From NCBI GenBank assembly GCA_034440575.1, contig JAOTOL010001175.1, forward strand, positions 124,001-188,000: a stretch of DNA of 64,000 nt. The letters are read 5' to 3'. Source of the stretch: Imbricaverruca yamaguchii. Lineage: Eukaryota > Arthropoda > Thecostraca > Neoverrucidae. Positions within the stretch are counted from its first letter, which is position 1, and every line of letters begins with the position of its first letter. Both the position numbers and the translations under genes were made by a program. The notes below the pieces were generated by a model. The model worked only from the letters and a program-made list of their open reading frames with translations. It was not told where the DNA came from and ran no database searches. Positions 20,861-33,800 of the stretch are shown here, one piece after another.

Positions 20861-23207
20861 GATTGCTATGAAATACCAAAAATTGAAAATAAGTTAGAGA
20901 AAACTGCCAAGAGAATTACAGGGAACTTTTTCTCAATTAATAATAATCAGGATTATGGGAAGAAATTAATCATTGGATCAGAATGAGGTTTATAAGAGTG
21001 TAGAGGATTAGGTCAACACACGTAAATTTGAATTTGTCCGGAGTGGGGAAACCTCGCGGTCGGAGTGGCATGAATACAACTATTCCCGCTTGTTGATGAA
21101 ATTCGGAAACAATATAAGTCATGAAATCGAAAGAAGGTGAAATTTCTGGTTCTATGGATCTTCATTTTGGAGCAAAGTATTAGCAGGTTTTAGGAACGTT
21201 TTGGTACCATTACGGCAATTTTCATGGGGAAAATCCTCCATATATCTTTTATGTATATCGCTCCTGACTGCTTAATAATATAAATATGAACGGTTTTATC
21301 CATCCCAATTGATGCAGAACATATCATTCTCCAAGGAACCAAGAAGAAATGCATTATCCATGGCTTTTCGTGGCAATGGTTTAAATAGCTCCGGCCGGAG
21401 TGGGAGACGGAGAGCGGTGAACTCATTGAATCCAAGAACGGACCCTCCTACGCGTTCGGGCTGGTAAAGGTGAATTCCTATATTTGGTTAGCGGAGCGTA
21501 GTGGTTTTTTTATTCAACGAAGGATTTTCTTTAAAGCTTTTCGCTGAAATTGACTGCGTGTTTGGCTCGAGGTATGAGAGTTTATAATACCTGACTTTGT
21601 AGGTACCTACCTACTTACCTATATCAAATATCTTCGCGGTAATTCGAGTTATTAATTTGGATAAACCAAAGCTGTAAGCTTGTGTTGTGTGACGGGATAT
21701 TTTCAGATAATACAAGGAGCAGGACATGATAATATTAATTGCTGCGATGTTTTGCCCACAAGCGTAGTAATGAACAAAACTGATTGCTTTGATTTTGTCT
21801 GGAAAATACTGCTTTCACTTTCCACATTTTGAAGCGTGAATGTTTTTCTTTCAAAATGGGGGCTGGGCCTCTTCAGTGCACATTGACCGCAGATATAGAT
21901 ATGCATGCATTCAAGCATTATTTGTGCATTCATGATATGTTCAGGGAATTGTTAGGTGCATCCTGTCCCCATTCTCCATTGAATGCCATTATACTTTTAA
22001 CATTTCTGGTCTCTGTCTTTCTGAATGGACAAATTTGCAATTTAAGGTGATTTGATTTCTTGAAATTTAATTTTTGTGCAATCATTATGAATGTGTTCAT
22101 AATGTAGGTACTTAAATGATGCGACCACACATTTTTTTGGCAAGTGCAGTTCGGTAGCAAAATGACACCAAAAAAAGTTTCTTGGGTTTGGTTGGGGAAT
22201 ATACCATGAAATGTAATGTTAAAAATGAAGAAAAAGCTGCAGCCTAACTGGATGCAAGAAAGCCTTTTTTAATATAAATTTTCCAAGCAATTTTTTCCTT
22301 CCAAAAATCAAAAGTAAATGGCCTATTTTAACCAAACAGCCTATGCTAGCCTGAGTGTTTTTTGTTTAATTGAAAAACTTCTTTTTTATAATCCTGAATG
22401 ATTCCGAAAGGAATTTGATAAATGGATAACTTACAAAAAAAAATAGCATAACTTAGCCAAACCTAATACCTTTGTATGCTTCATGGAAGTAAAATGTGTG
22501 TAAAACATGTGTGGAAAAGTAATAGTGCCCATGAAAATTCCTATGCTGTGGCAAAACATGGCTCATATCCACCAGTATTTTGGGGATTTGGGGAAAGTGC
22601 TACACTTTGTGGCTTACCAGTTGTGTGGATGCCACTCTAGCTCTTGGTGTTCATCCACACATTCTTCTGGGCACATCTGGACTCTGTTCTGAGGTTTGTC
22701 CACAAATGGAGAACATACACATGAATGCATTGGTGGCTGTTTATTAATTCACCTGCACTTCACCAGATATCACACATACACAAATGGAATGTTATGGAAT
22801 GATATGAAAGATGGAATGTTATGAAATGTGGAATGTTCAGTGGCATTAAGATCATATTCAGACTGCAATGATCCATATTTTGCCATCCATTGACATCTGT
22901 TGTACTTGTGCATGCTAGCAAACTGATATTCTTCGAATCTGGCTGGCATCTCATTTTCGGCTCCACTCCTGCCTCCTCTTGGAATGTGCCTACAGATAAC
23001 CCGAAATAACAAATGTGTATTATGCTCAATTATACTGGAAACTTTATGTGGTAGGGGACCCGGTATGACTGAATCTTCCTCTCCACCCAAGTTATCATTA
23101 TTGTATAATGATATCTAGCTGTCTTGCTAGTTAACTGTCTTTGTTTTTTTTTGTAGTGGCTTTTCCAACGCTGCTTGTGGGTCATTCAGTGGCTAATTTT
23201 GGTCGCA
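20861..23207. other. Unassigned region with dispersed repeat traces
   Basis: No gene recognised. 22190-22530 belongs to the same dispersed repeat as 3205-3286. 22785-22845 is a run of GGAATGTTATGAAATG-like words. Remaining open frames are short and lack family motifs. Confidence 0.4.
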
Positions 23208-24801
23208 CAGTTGAACAGTTGGAAAAACTGATGTTTGTTGATGTCATGCATATCAATACATTATGTACTCCAGGATTGTGACTAGACTAAATTTAATATT
23301 TTGTACTCCAGAAGGGAAGACAAAGAACAACATTGTTTGGTCCAGTGCTACCACTCAGGTCCATATCTGAAAATAACTAGCAGTTTAAGCAATCCCTGCA
23401 TGCTGACCAGTCAGCAACACATTACATTTTTTAAAGCCAGTACAAACCATTGCAAAATGTACTGCACATGTTTGTCAGAGTTGAGCTAAAACATTTACTC
23501 ACAACTGGCGGCATGTGACATCATGTGAGAAGACACTATATTTGTGTCAATATAGTCAATAATTAATTCAATATTTGTTCAATATTTATTCAGTGGATTC
23601 AATATTCATGAACATTTATTCTTATATATTATATATTTATATTGATCAATATGTATTCAATATTTATCATTAGATATTTGTGCTGGAGTGCTCACCAAGA
23701 ACTATCAGAAATCCCTAGCTGGCAAATTGGGGGTAGTTGGTATCGCCAGACTAAACACTTGAAGCCTTGTTTGGCCATTAAGGTACTTTGAATGTGCAAT
23801 CAAAGGTCATTTTGTTAGAAATTTTTCGTAGACAATGAGCCCATTTAATGCAAAGAAATCACTTCAAATTTCCTAAAAGCAGCCCAGGAGCAAGCAAGTT
23901 CTCCGAGGCGATTACACCAAGAAACCAATGCCATTTGCATGCTTATTTATGACTCAATTAATTTTTGGAAATGTGTGCAAACATAAATCATGCACCATGA
24001 AATATAACTGCACTTGATGTTCATCAGTGTCAGTGAAAGGTCCATAATACTTGTTCCAATCTTACTCTGACACACCTATTAGCCGACCCGGTGATCAGGT
24101 GTACTTCTAGCGCTGGTGTAAGCGAACCCGACCAGCTTTATTTAACAGCAATATTAAAACCATCTATTAATCAGTTTTCCAGCAGCAATTTGTTCTCCCT
24201 TCTGGCCACTCTGGATCATTCGAAGTCAATCCTTGCTTGAACTAACCATTCCAGACATGAACTAAATAAGTACATTGAGAATTGGCTTCAATCAATCTTC
24301 TCAGGGTTTTCATGCAAAATAACTGTTTCTTGGTGGTGAGAATATAACTATTTGAGACAGATTGTTTTAGTATCATTTTCATCAAGCCATTTTATATTCA
24401 GATACCCATATCCCAACAGTCAGCTAATTACATATTAGTTAGTGCACTACTGTTTTACTTGTGGGCTGTGTTGTAAATATGTATTAGGTGTGCATTGTGA
24501 GGTGGTCAGGAGTGCCAGGTATGCGTTTATAAACTTGGTTGAATTCTATTAAGTATACTTTTGTTATCATTTTCTCTACCATTGCTCACGAAGTTGGCTT
24601 ATAACCTTATCCTTTGGCAGAACAACATATTATGTGTCGGTGGCGAATGGTGCGCACAAACTCGGAATGATGCAAAGGTTGACTGGGGCCATAAAATGCA
24701 TTTTGGGAGCACTTGAGATCCTGACAACCAATCTGTTGAAAGACGACAGAGGAAGTTAGCAATAATTCCAATGAATTGCGGGCAAACTCGCTCCTAATCC
24801 G

Positions 24802-25519
24802 ATGAGATGTTTAAGTGTCAGAGATTTGGCCACACAAACCAATATTGTAGAAACTGTCCTGTATGTGGTAGATGTGCCTCCTATGACCATGGTATTGAGT
24901 GCTGCACTTCGGGGACGATATTCTGCACCAACTGTGGCAGGGGACAAGATCCCCACACTTCATACGACCGAACATGTACATGCTACCTGAGAGAAAAGGA
25001 GATAATAGCAATAAAGTATACCCGAAGGGTGACATTTCGGGGAACCCAGAGATATCTATGACTAAGCGCACTCGAAAATCTCATGCAGCAAAAGTTGCAA
25101 ACTCTAAGTCAACCGCACAACACACCGACATCAGAGCGAGTGATCTCATTGACCAACTGAGCACTCTTCTCCGGAAATTTGGTCTGTCTGTCTCTTCGCC
25201 AACAAAGCAAATGGCACCATCTCAATCCCTACAAGCCGGTGACGTGGAGCCACTGTTCTCCCAAACCCACGGGAACAGACAAGGAACGCTCCCTGAGCAG
25301 GCTCCCACAGCCCCGGGCAAGAAACAGGCACCACCGAGTGCTGACTCGCCCTCCATAGCGCCCCTGGGGCAGGAGGGAGGTGAGTGGCGTGAAGTTCAGA
25401 GGAGGAAGCGTCCCACAAAGTCACAGGTGACTACATCATCGCCTCTCACCAACACCACAGCGTCGTACCCAACTTCAACATCCAAGCCGACCACGTGCTC
25501 TCTCCCCCATGCATCTTGA
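24802..25519 (+). pseudogene. LINE ORF1 (gag-like, CCHC zinc knuckles), frameshifted
   Basis: An RC|FKC knuckle is split by a one-base loss near 24815; then GHTNQYC, CPVCG and CTNCGRG supply further zinc-binding cysteines up to about 24955. The downstream part (to 25519, another frame) is rich in Ser, Thr, Pro and Gln and has WREVQRRKRP, typical of the ORF1 tail in this LINE group. ORF1 proteins bind the element RNA. Inactive. Confidence 0.7.
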
Positions 25520-26062
25520 CACCCCTTGGCAGTTAAGCCAAGCGTCCCACGAGTTGCAGTGCGCCCCGGAGCCCCGGACTTGGGGGACCATGGACGTAAA
25601 GCCCGACGGCTACCTGTTTCCCCGAGCCCGGAACCCGCGGGACATCAACCTGCAGTGACGCTTCCGCTTTCGGCGGGTACACCTTCGCCACGCAGGCGAG
25701 CCGAGGGCCCGACTGGGCCGTCTAGATTGGTGGGTCCACCACCGCTGCCTCGCTTGAACCCCCCACCGGCGACTGGGTCGAGCGGCATGGTACGCGCTGA
25801 GAAGCGCGTGTTTCCCTGCACGGCGTGACCTCCTGAGTGGGCTACACCACGATCGCGCCCAAGGACATCCTCGCTAACAGCATATCAGGACACCCACTCG
25901 AACAGTGTGCAGACGATAATCGCTGAACCTCATTTTAGACATCTTAGTCCTGTCGCTCACTTTCGAAATGTCGCTGGGTTTGTGATATACACTAGTCATC
26001 TTACTTAATTTATCTCCCTCTTCAACGCACATGTTTTACTGTATTAACTTACCCATATAGTA

Positions 26063-28225
26063 GTTTTACAGTGGAACTGTAGGGGAATCAAATCCAGCTT
26101 CAGTGACCTCCAGCATCTTTTAAGTTCCCGTACGCCATCGGTAGTATGTATCCAGGCAACAAAGCTGGCTTCAGGTGTTCAATTTAATCTAAAAATTACA
26201 CCGTTTTACGAAAAGATGTATCGTCTAGCACTGTGTCGCATGGTGGCGTGTCCATTGCTGTGCACAACTCTGTCCCATTCACACAAGTACTTCAAATATT
26301 CAGTGCATTGCTGTTGGTGTAGTAATAAATCACCGTATCGTTTCCATATGTAGCATATGTATACCTACCACCGGGCAGACTGTTTCCACTTTCTGATCTT
26401 CCTGAAACTGTGGCTCAACTCACACCGCCGGTGATAGTGTGTGGCGATTTTAATGCGCACCACTCTCTTTGGGACTCAACAAAGATTACTAACCGTGGGC
26501 GTGCAATGGATCGTTTTATAAGCGATTTGTCTTTCTGCATTCTTAACACGGAAACACCAACACATTACCTACCGACTGGTCAGGCGTCCGTGCTGGACCT
26601 CACTCTCTGCAGTCCAGAAATTGCACCTGTCTTAGAATGGTCGGTTGATAGCGACTCACATAACAGCGACCACTTTCCTGTTTACTCCCATTTAATTAAT
26701 CGAGTTACGGTTAGCAGACGACCTTCAAAGTGGATATTTCACCGAGCCGACTGAGAAGCTTTTCAAGGTCACCTTGAAAGCACCCTCCGCGACCACTCCG
26801 ATGAATCCGTTATCTCCGTAGAAACATTCACTTCCGTATGGGGCAAACAGGTATATCTTGCTTCTTATGTATCGATCGCTCGTGCGTTCTAAAATTGACT
26901 ATGGATGTTTTATTTATGACGGAGCGTGTGCCACAACCAAGCGTCGCCTTGATGTGATCCACAATGCAGCTCTTCGCATCGCTACTGGAGTTTTTCGCAC
27001 TTCACCGGCTGCTAGTGTAATGGTAGAAGTAGACGAGCCACCTCTTGCGCTACGCCCTAAGTTATTGGGCGCGAGATACGCGTGTAATGTCGCACAAGAC
27101 CGGAACAATCCCGCTTATCGGTGGATATTTTCAGACATCAAGAGCACGTCACAGGGCTCAGCGTGGATTTCCGTTTTCCACTCGTATGTCTTCGTTTCTT
27201 CGAGAATGTAATATCCGGCCGCGTGCCATAGCACGTGTAATCACACCGAGCACTCGCCCTTGGCATGCTGTCCCAGTGAAGACTGACGTGACTTTGACCT
27301 GCTCAAAGAAAGGACAGGTAAACCCAGAGGAACTCCGCATGTTATCATTGGAAAAGATACATGAATATCACGACTTTTCGCGCATTTACACAGACTGCTC
27401 AAAGTCGGTCTCTGGTGTCGGGTGTGCTTACGTAAGTCGACAAGGTGTTCGATCTTTTTGTTTACCGATGCAAACCTGGATTTTTACTGCCGAACTGTAT
27501 GCCTTCTACAAGCCCTCTATTTTATACAGAAAGACCGGTCCACAAAGCATGTGGTTTTCACAGACTCTGAGCAGTCTCCAGACACTGAACATCTTTAACC
27601 AGGATAACAGACTTGTTCGGAGGTTTATAAAAACAGTAAAATCCTTACATGACATCGGAAGAAATATCGTGTTCTGCTGGATTCCTAGCCATGTTTGACT
27701 CGCGGGAAACGAAGCTGCTTACATAACCGCCAAAGACGCCATTAGCAATGGCCGTGTGGTCCATCTACGGCTCCCTCCAAGAGATATATACCCTACTATA
27801 TTGTCAAGTATACAGTCAGAATGGCAACGATCCTGGAATTCGATGTGTAGTAAGCTCAGGGTTTTAAAACAGACACTAGGAAGATGGATATCCTCTCGCC
27901 GAACCAAACGTCGGGAGGAAGTAATACTGTGTCGATTGAGAATAGGCCAAACCTTTCCAACACATGGTTATATGTTGACCGGTAATGACCGTCCCGCTGT
28001 TCTAACCGTCCCGTATGTCCGCGCTGTTCTAACCCGCTTACCGTGTACCATGTTTCAGTTGGCTGTACACTGCTAGATCCTCTACGACGCCAGATTTTAG
28101 GACGGCTGAATACCGACTCTTCTTTACGTATGCTTATAGAGAACGACTCTGAGGCCGTTGCGTCTGGGAATATTTTTATGTTCATTCGACAAGCACACCT
28201 TGACGTGATATACCTCCACCCGTGA
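26063..28225 (+). pseudogene. LINE ORF2: endonuclease, RT C-terminus, RNase H, frameshifted and deleted
   Basis: The endonuclease starts LQWNCRGIKSSFSDL at 26066, with GDFNAHH (about 26443), VLDLTLCSP and SDHFPV (about 26670). Most of the RT, including its catalytic palm, is absent between about 26760 and 26850. The piece from 26858 is the region after the palm (RSLVRSKIDYG, RLDVIHNAALRIA). RNase H has YTDCSKSVSGVGCA (about 27387), FTAELYA (about 27482) and VVFTD (about 27552), ending CWIPSHV before a stop near 27697. The C-terminal tail (THGYMLTGNDRPA, later LDPLRRQILGRL) ends at a stop by 28225. Confidence 0.75.
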
Positions 28226-29005
28226 AGATGGATAGTGAGCTATGATGGCAGCACCGTATAGTGATTATAATTCAGTTATGGGCGCAAAATGTCCCTAGAT
28301 GTCGACGCGCCCCTGAACTCCAATCCACCACCATCGCTTATTAGTTGTGCGATTAGTCCTTCAGAGAAGTGTTTGTTGAAGGATGATCCCAGTTGTATGG
28401 TCCACCCAACCGCCCAAGATGAGTTTGAGTGCGATTCATCCTAAACTCTTCCAGCAGAAATGTTATTTCTGAATTCACATCACATCATGCCTATTTGTCA
28501 TAAATATTTGTTTGTGAACTTTGGGAATGCATTACCAGGCAATAGCTATTCCATTCGCATATTTCATGGGTATATTTTTAGGAGTACTTTGGCTACTGAG
28601 GGCATTTTCCACTACATGTATTCCTTGGCACAATTGTACCTATTCATGACTTAGCTTGCTGGCATATTGCTGACTTATCGGTTAGCTCTATGTGCATATA
28701 TAATGCTTGTATGGTACATACAGCATAAAATGCTAACATTTATTTTTAACCCCATTAAAGCAAAGCTACCTGGTTATGGACAGATAATGTTTTTAGTGCA
28801 GCAAAATATTTGACATGGCTTAGTTTGCCAAGATGTTTGTGCATACAAGAATGCAAACATTAGTTTTCAGCCCCACCAAAACAAGGTTAATTGTCAGCAA
28901 GTGCATAGCTATTTTTAGGAGTCCAGTCAAAAATTTCGTACTGGAGCTAAAAATTTTGTACTCCACTACCAATACAAAATATTGGAATCCTACATTGCAG
29001 TTGAA

Positions 29006-29600
29006 TTTTATGACCTTTTTTGGTATTATTATGTTAAAAGGTGTTTTGGGATTTGGTTAAATTTGTCTTAAAGGTGTCATTATAATTTTTGGATTAGTTT
29101 TCGGAATACTATATTTATGGATGTGATTCCAAGGATGCCACCACTCGTTTCCTCAGGAAATGTTTTCTTTTCAATTTGAACGATGACCGATGACCTATGT
29201 CTACTCTGCTGTAACTTGCAGGAATTGGCACATATAGGGTGGTGAACTCTGGCCAGAAAGACCCTGTGGTGTCTAAAAATGTCTACACTCACCTTGTTAT
29301 CCTGACACCAAAGTTGAATTGTGTCATATGGGACTTGGTCACAACCTGCATTCACAGAAACCATTTTTGCACTGATGAGCAGATGTGGAAAAAATATTGT
29401 CAAGACTCGGCCTCTTCTGCATCCTGTCTTTCCTCAAGGCTTCCAACAAATACTATCATAATTAATAATTAAATGGGCAAACCTAACCTAACTTTACCTG
29501 ACCTTACCTAACCTTACCTGACCTTACCTAACCTAACATGATACAATCTACTCTCATCTAAACTGATGCAAACCTATATATTGAAATTAAGAAACAAGCG
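29006..29600. other. Unassigned; CCTAA-rich tract at 29473-29545
   Basis: No gene recognised. 29473-29545 holds repeated ACCTAACCTAAC and ACCTTACCTGACC words that resemble the arthropod telomere unit TTAGG in CCTAA orientation, but they are irregular. Confidence 0.4.
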
Positions 29601-29700
29601 TAATGTCTATCGTGACGTCATCCGTACGCGTCGGCCGCGAGCCGTGCAGCCTGTTCAGTTTCTTTTGGCATTCTTGCAAAATGATTGTGGTGTGTCATCT
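29601..29700 (+). promoter_or_regulatory. Possible THOC2 promoter: CpG-rich patch with CRE
   Basis: TGACGTCA at 29613-29620 (a full CRE/ATF palindrome) is followed by CGTACGCGTCGGCCGCGAGCC, the most CpG-dense patch for several kilobases and about 1.1 kb before the THOC2 ATG. Position and composition suggest a promoter or first non-coding exon. Nothing else proves it. Confidence 0.35.
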
Positions 29701-29932
29701 ATGTGGCAGAGGTGGAAATTAAGTATTTTCGACGTGAATTAATGTCGAATCAAGCACGTGGAGTGTTGAGTTTTCCTTTAATCACGTCCGAGAAGCGCCG
29801 GATGAGGGATGGATAAATTGTGACACAAAGAACAGCAGTGTGGCATAAATAGCGCTTGGTGGAAGTTGTTCCTATGATAAACCAAGAAGTAAACATTTCC
29901 AGAGAAAATGAGTGGTCGCTTCTTCCGAATCA

Positions 29933-30028
29933 TGTTCATAACCATGTTATCCCAAAAAAACGCAAAAATTCCCAAAACACCTTTTAGGTCAAAAATACCG
30001 GGATTAAAAAACATGGTTATGAATGTGC
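29933..30028. repeat. Short inverted repeat
   Basis: TCATAACCATGTTATCCC at about 29936 pairs with GGGATTAAAAAACATGGTTATGA ending near 30023. The arms are about 17 paired bases with a ~50-bp loop. It could be a small hairpin element. Confidence 0.5.
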
Positions 30029-30736
30029 TTCAGAAGATGTGAGCATTCATTTTCAGCACTCATGCTGACCTCTTGGTTGATCATGGCAATAATTTATATA
30101 ATGTGACATCATGCTGCAATGCTGTTTTTGTCCATCATTTATCCATTCCTTGGGTGTTGCTTCTCTGATGTGCTTAAACGGACGTTCAACACTCCATGCA
30201 GTTGATTCAACACTTCTTTACATCAAAATGCTTAGTTTGTGCATCATAGATCACATACCAATATTATTATACAGGAACGACAATGGAAACGAAGGTGGAC
30301 ATGACTTACAGACTAGATAGGTGCATGTCCCATGCACATTTCATTCATAAATACTATGTGCATGATGTACAATGTGTGCATGCTGAGCAGAGTTCATTCT
30401 TCTATACTCACTAATTTACACCTCTGGGTCACATTAAGCCAATGATATTTCATCAAAGCTTTCCTGGTTCTCAGTATGGCCAACCACTGCCTTGCTGGTG
30501 CTTTCTCTGGCCCCATGTTGTGCAGCGTGCCTGTTTTAAAAAAAATGCATATCTAACTATCCAGTGCCATGCCACACATTACTATGTAATGTTTTCAATA
30601 TACTGGAGCTGAATTTCAGACATCCTCAATATGTATATCACCTGTGGTGTGTATATTACCCTCAGGATGCTATCCAGCCATGCAAACCTGTTTGTATTCC
30701 ATTTTTGATTGTTGATTGTATGTTGTCCCGTTTCAG

Positions 30737-30813
30737 TTGCCAGCTGCTACAATGACTCCAGACCAGTTTAGAGGATTGGTGAAACATTGGGACAGGGTTG
30801 GAAGAAGTGATTT
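30737..30813 (+). CDS. THOC2: THOC2 exon 1 (first coding exon; ATG at 30752)
   Basis: Acceptor TTTCAG (30731-30736), ATG at 30752, donor GTAAGT at 30814. Encodes [20 protein letters not shown] plus 2 nt. The segment from FRGLVKHW to GRSDF matches the start of animal THOC2. The acceptor before the ATG implies a 5' non-coding exon upstream. Confidence 0.85.
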
Positions 30814-33800
30814 GTAAGTGTGATGGGTTGGGCTATTGTTTGGTGCACGTTATGATGTTTATGGTTATGTACTGTGTCCAGTGGTGATAATTGACATCAT
30901 GTGAAATTAGGATCCCGAGTGAAGGTAACCTTGTGAGAGGGGAGAGGCACACCACTTAATATTGTCTTCCTGCATTGGTAGGCTCTTTGCTAAGTGTTTG
31001 TATTCTTGTTCATTACATATCAGCTGAAAAAAGCATTCACCATTTTTGGTAAGTACACTCATGGGCACTTTCAGCATGTGAATTCCCAGGTTTGTACTTG
31101 AAAAATATCCTGGGATTATATTTAATACGTAATTGAGTGGTTGTTTGTATGAAAAAGCAGACATTTAGTGTCTTCATCCATTGTGTCTTCATTTCTTGCT
31201 CTTTTGATTAGGATGGCCTTGGCAGATCAGCTTTTCTATTTGCTTACAATCTGGCTGTAGCCTATGTCCCTTGTCATTGGGAATCACAATCACAACTTTA
31301 TAGCGCTCTACAGGGCTGGTATTGGGAATTGTTAATGATTGTTGAGCAGTGTTGGAAAAACTGATGTTTGTTGGTGTCATGTATACCAATACATTATGCA
31401 CTCCAGGATTGTGACTAGACGAAATGAAATATTTTGTACTCCAGAAGGGAAAACGAAGAACAACATCGTCTGGTTGAGTGCTACCAATCAAAGTCCATGC
31501 CTGAAAACAACTAGCAGTTTCAGCGATCCCTGCAAGCCGACCAGTCATTGACAAAATACAACTTCGAAAGGCAGTACAAACCGTACCGCACATGTTCGTC
31601 GGTGTTGCGCTAAAAACGCCTCCGCACAACTGGTGGCATGTGAGAAGCTATGTTTGTGTCAATATAGTGAATAATAGATTCAATATTTGTTCAATGTTTA
31701 TTCGATATTGATTCAGTATTTATCAGTTTTATTCTTATGTATTATATATTTAGGTTAATCAATATTTATTCAATATTTATTTGTAACTATTTGTGCTGGA
31801 ACGCTCACCAAGAACTACCAGAAATCCCTAGTCGGCAAATCTGGGGTACTTGGTATCGCCGGAGCAAATACTTGAAGCCTCGTTTGGTCATTAAGGTGCT
31901 TTGAATGTGCAATCGAAGGTCATTTTGTCAAAGAGGCAACTTTTAGACACAATGAGCCCGTTCAATGCAAGACATCACTTCAAATTTCCTAAAAGCCGTC
32001 CCGGAGCAAGTAAGTTCTCCGAGGAGGTTACACCAAGAAGCAAATGCCATTTGTGTACTTACGCACGACTGGCAATTTTTTTTGGCAAATGTGTGCGAAC
32101 ATAAATCTGCGCCTTGAAATATAACTGCATTTGAGGTTCATCAGTGTCAGTGAAGGGTCCGTAACACTTGTTCCAACCGAACTCCGACCATCTGTTTGCC
32201 GGCCCGGTGATCAGCTGTACTTCTAGCGCTGGGGTAATCGAATCTGACCAGCTTTATTTAACAGCAATAATAAAACCGACCATTAGTCGGTTTTACAGCG
32301 GCAATTTGCTCTCCCGTCGGTCCACTCTTTATCCTTCTAAGTCGATTCTTGCTTCAACTAAACATTCCAGATACGAACTGAGAAAGTACTTCCAGGAACT
32401 TTTAACATTAATAGGAATTGGTTTCAATCAATTTTCTCAGGTTTTTCATGCAAAATAACTGTTTCTTGGTGTTCTCAAATAGAATAGAACTATTTGAGAC
32501 AGATTGTTTTAGTATCATTTTCATGAAGCCATTTTATATGCCGATCCCATATCCCAATAGTCGGCAAAGCACGAACGTCCTACTCGTGGGGTGTGTTGTT
32601 AATATTTTTTAGGTGTGCGGTGTGAGCTGGTCAGGAGTGTCAGGTATGCATTTAAAACTTGGTTGACGTCGATTAAGTATACTTTTGTCATCATTTTCTC
32701 TACCATTGCTCATGAAGTTGACTTATAACCTCATCTTCGCTACTTTAACCACAGAGCTAATTTTGAGGTCTAAGGCATAGCGGCGTATTATGCGTCGGTG
32801 GCGAATGGTGCGCATAAACTCGGAATGGTGCAAAGGTTGACCGGGCCCATGAAATGCATTTTGGGAGCACTTGAGATCTCGACCACCAATCTGTCGAAAG
32901 ACGACAACGGAAGTTTGGAATAATTGCAAGGAATCGCGAGTGAACTCGGCTCATTAGTTGTGAGATTAGTCTTTCAGAGAAGTGTTTGTCGAAGGGTGCT
33001 CCCGGTTGTGTGGTCCTCCCAAGATGAGTGAGTGCGATTCATCCTGAGCTCTGCCAACATAAATGTTATTTGTGTATTCACATCACATCTTGCCTGTTCA
33101 TCATACATGTTTGTTTATGAACTTTGGGAATGCATCACCCACCTACGCTCAGGCCATATATATCCCACTTGCATATATCATGGGTATATTTTTGGGAGTA
33201 CTTTGGCTCCTGAGGGCATTTTCCACTAGGTGCATTTCTTGGCACAATTGCACCTATTCAAGACTTAGCTTGCTGACATATTGCTGACTTAGCAGTTAGG
33301 TATACAGTGTAGGAATTCCTTTTTTTGATAGTGGAGTACAACATTTTTAGCTGGGGTACAAAAAGAAATAGCTACGCTCTTGCTGACAATTGACCTTGTT
33401 TTAGTGGGGCTGAAGGGGCTGAAAAGTACTTCAAAACTGCACATTAAATTGAATTGATAATGTTCATCAGCCCAGAACATCTGTGGTTCTTCATTCCTGA
33501 CCCATGTCAGTAGGCCATTAGGACCCATATCATATGCGCCCAATTGGATCGGGACCTATCAGGAGAATTTCACCAGTCCCACCGGTTGGTCGATGCTGCC
33601 GCTTCACGTCGCACTTTCCATTTCACACTGTTCCATTCCATTTCACACTTCTATTTTGCACTTTCATGTTTGTCTATCCATGCTGCTGAAATAAGTAGAA
33701 TTAAACTTACGAACATAAGCAAATTATAATATGCTTTCTGATTTACGTGGAGATTGCACACGAAATATGAAAGAAATATGAAAGATATTCCGAAATATGA

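Larger units (their letters stand above)
24797..28336 (+). mobile_element. I-type LINE (endonuclease, RT remnant, RNase H), degenerate
   Basis: A non-LTR retrotransposon inserted in hAT-B; host sequence ends near ACTCGCTCCTAA and resumes CTTATTAGTTGTG at 28337. Order: ORF1 zinc knuckles, a proline-rich ORF1 tail, endonuclease, a large deletion removing most of the RT, RT C-terminal region, RNase H, C-terminal zinc-binding region and a short 3' UTR with GACGCGCCCCTGAACTCC. An RNase H domain downstream of the RT places it in the I group rather than Jockey proper. Frameshifts and stops throughout make it inactive. Confidence 0.85.
23216..28997 (+). mobile_element. hAT-B element with perfect 8-bp TSD, split by a LINE
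   Basis: Left terminus CAGTTGGAAAAACTGATG at 23216; right terminus GGAATCCTACATTG ends 28997. The flanks CAGTTGAA (23208-23215) and CAGTTGAA (28998-29005) are identical, an 8-bp hAT-type duplication. About 3.5 kb of LINE (24797-28336) interrupts it; without that the element is about 2.2 kb, similar to the other hAT-B copies. Internal landmarks shared with them: ACTCCAGGATTGTGACTAG, AAATTTCCTAAAAGC, TGCATTTTGGGAGCACTTG. No transposase motif is recognisable, so it is likely non-autonomous or derived. Confidence 0.88.

Noticed and set aside
29473..29545. Interstitial telomere
   Set aside because: CCTAA words are present but mixed with CTTAC and CTGAC units. Too irregular and short to call.
31189..31629. 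146-residue minus-strand open frame
   Set aside because: It runs across the hAT-B terminus at 31347 into unrelated intron sequence and shows no family motif.
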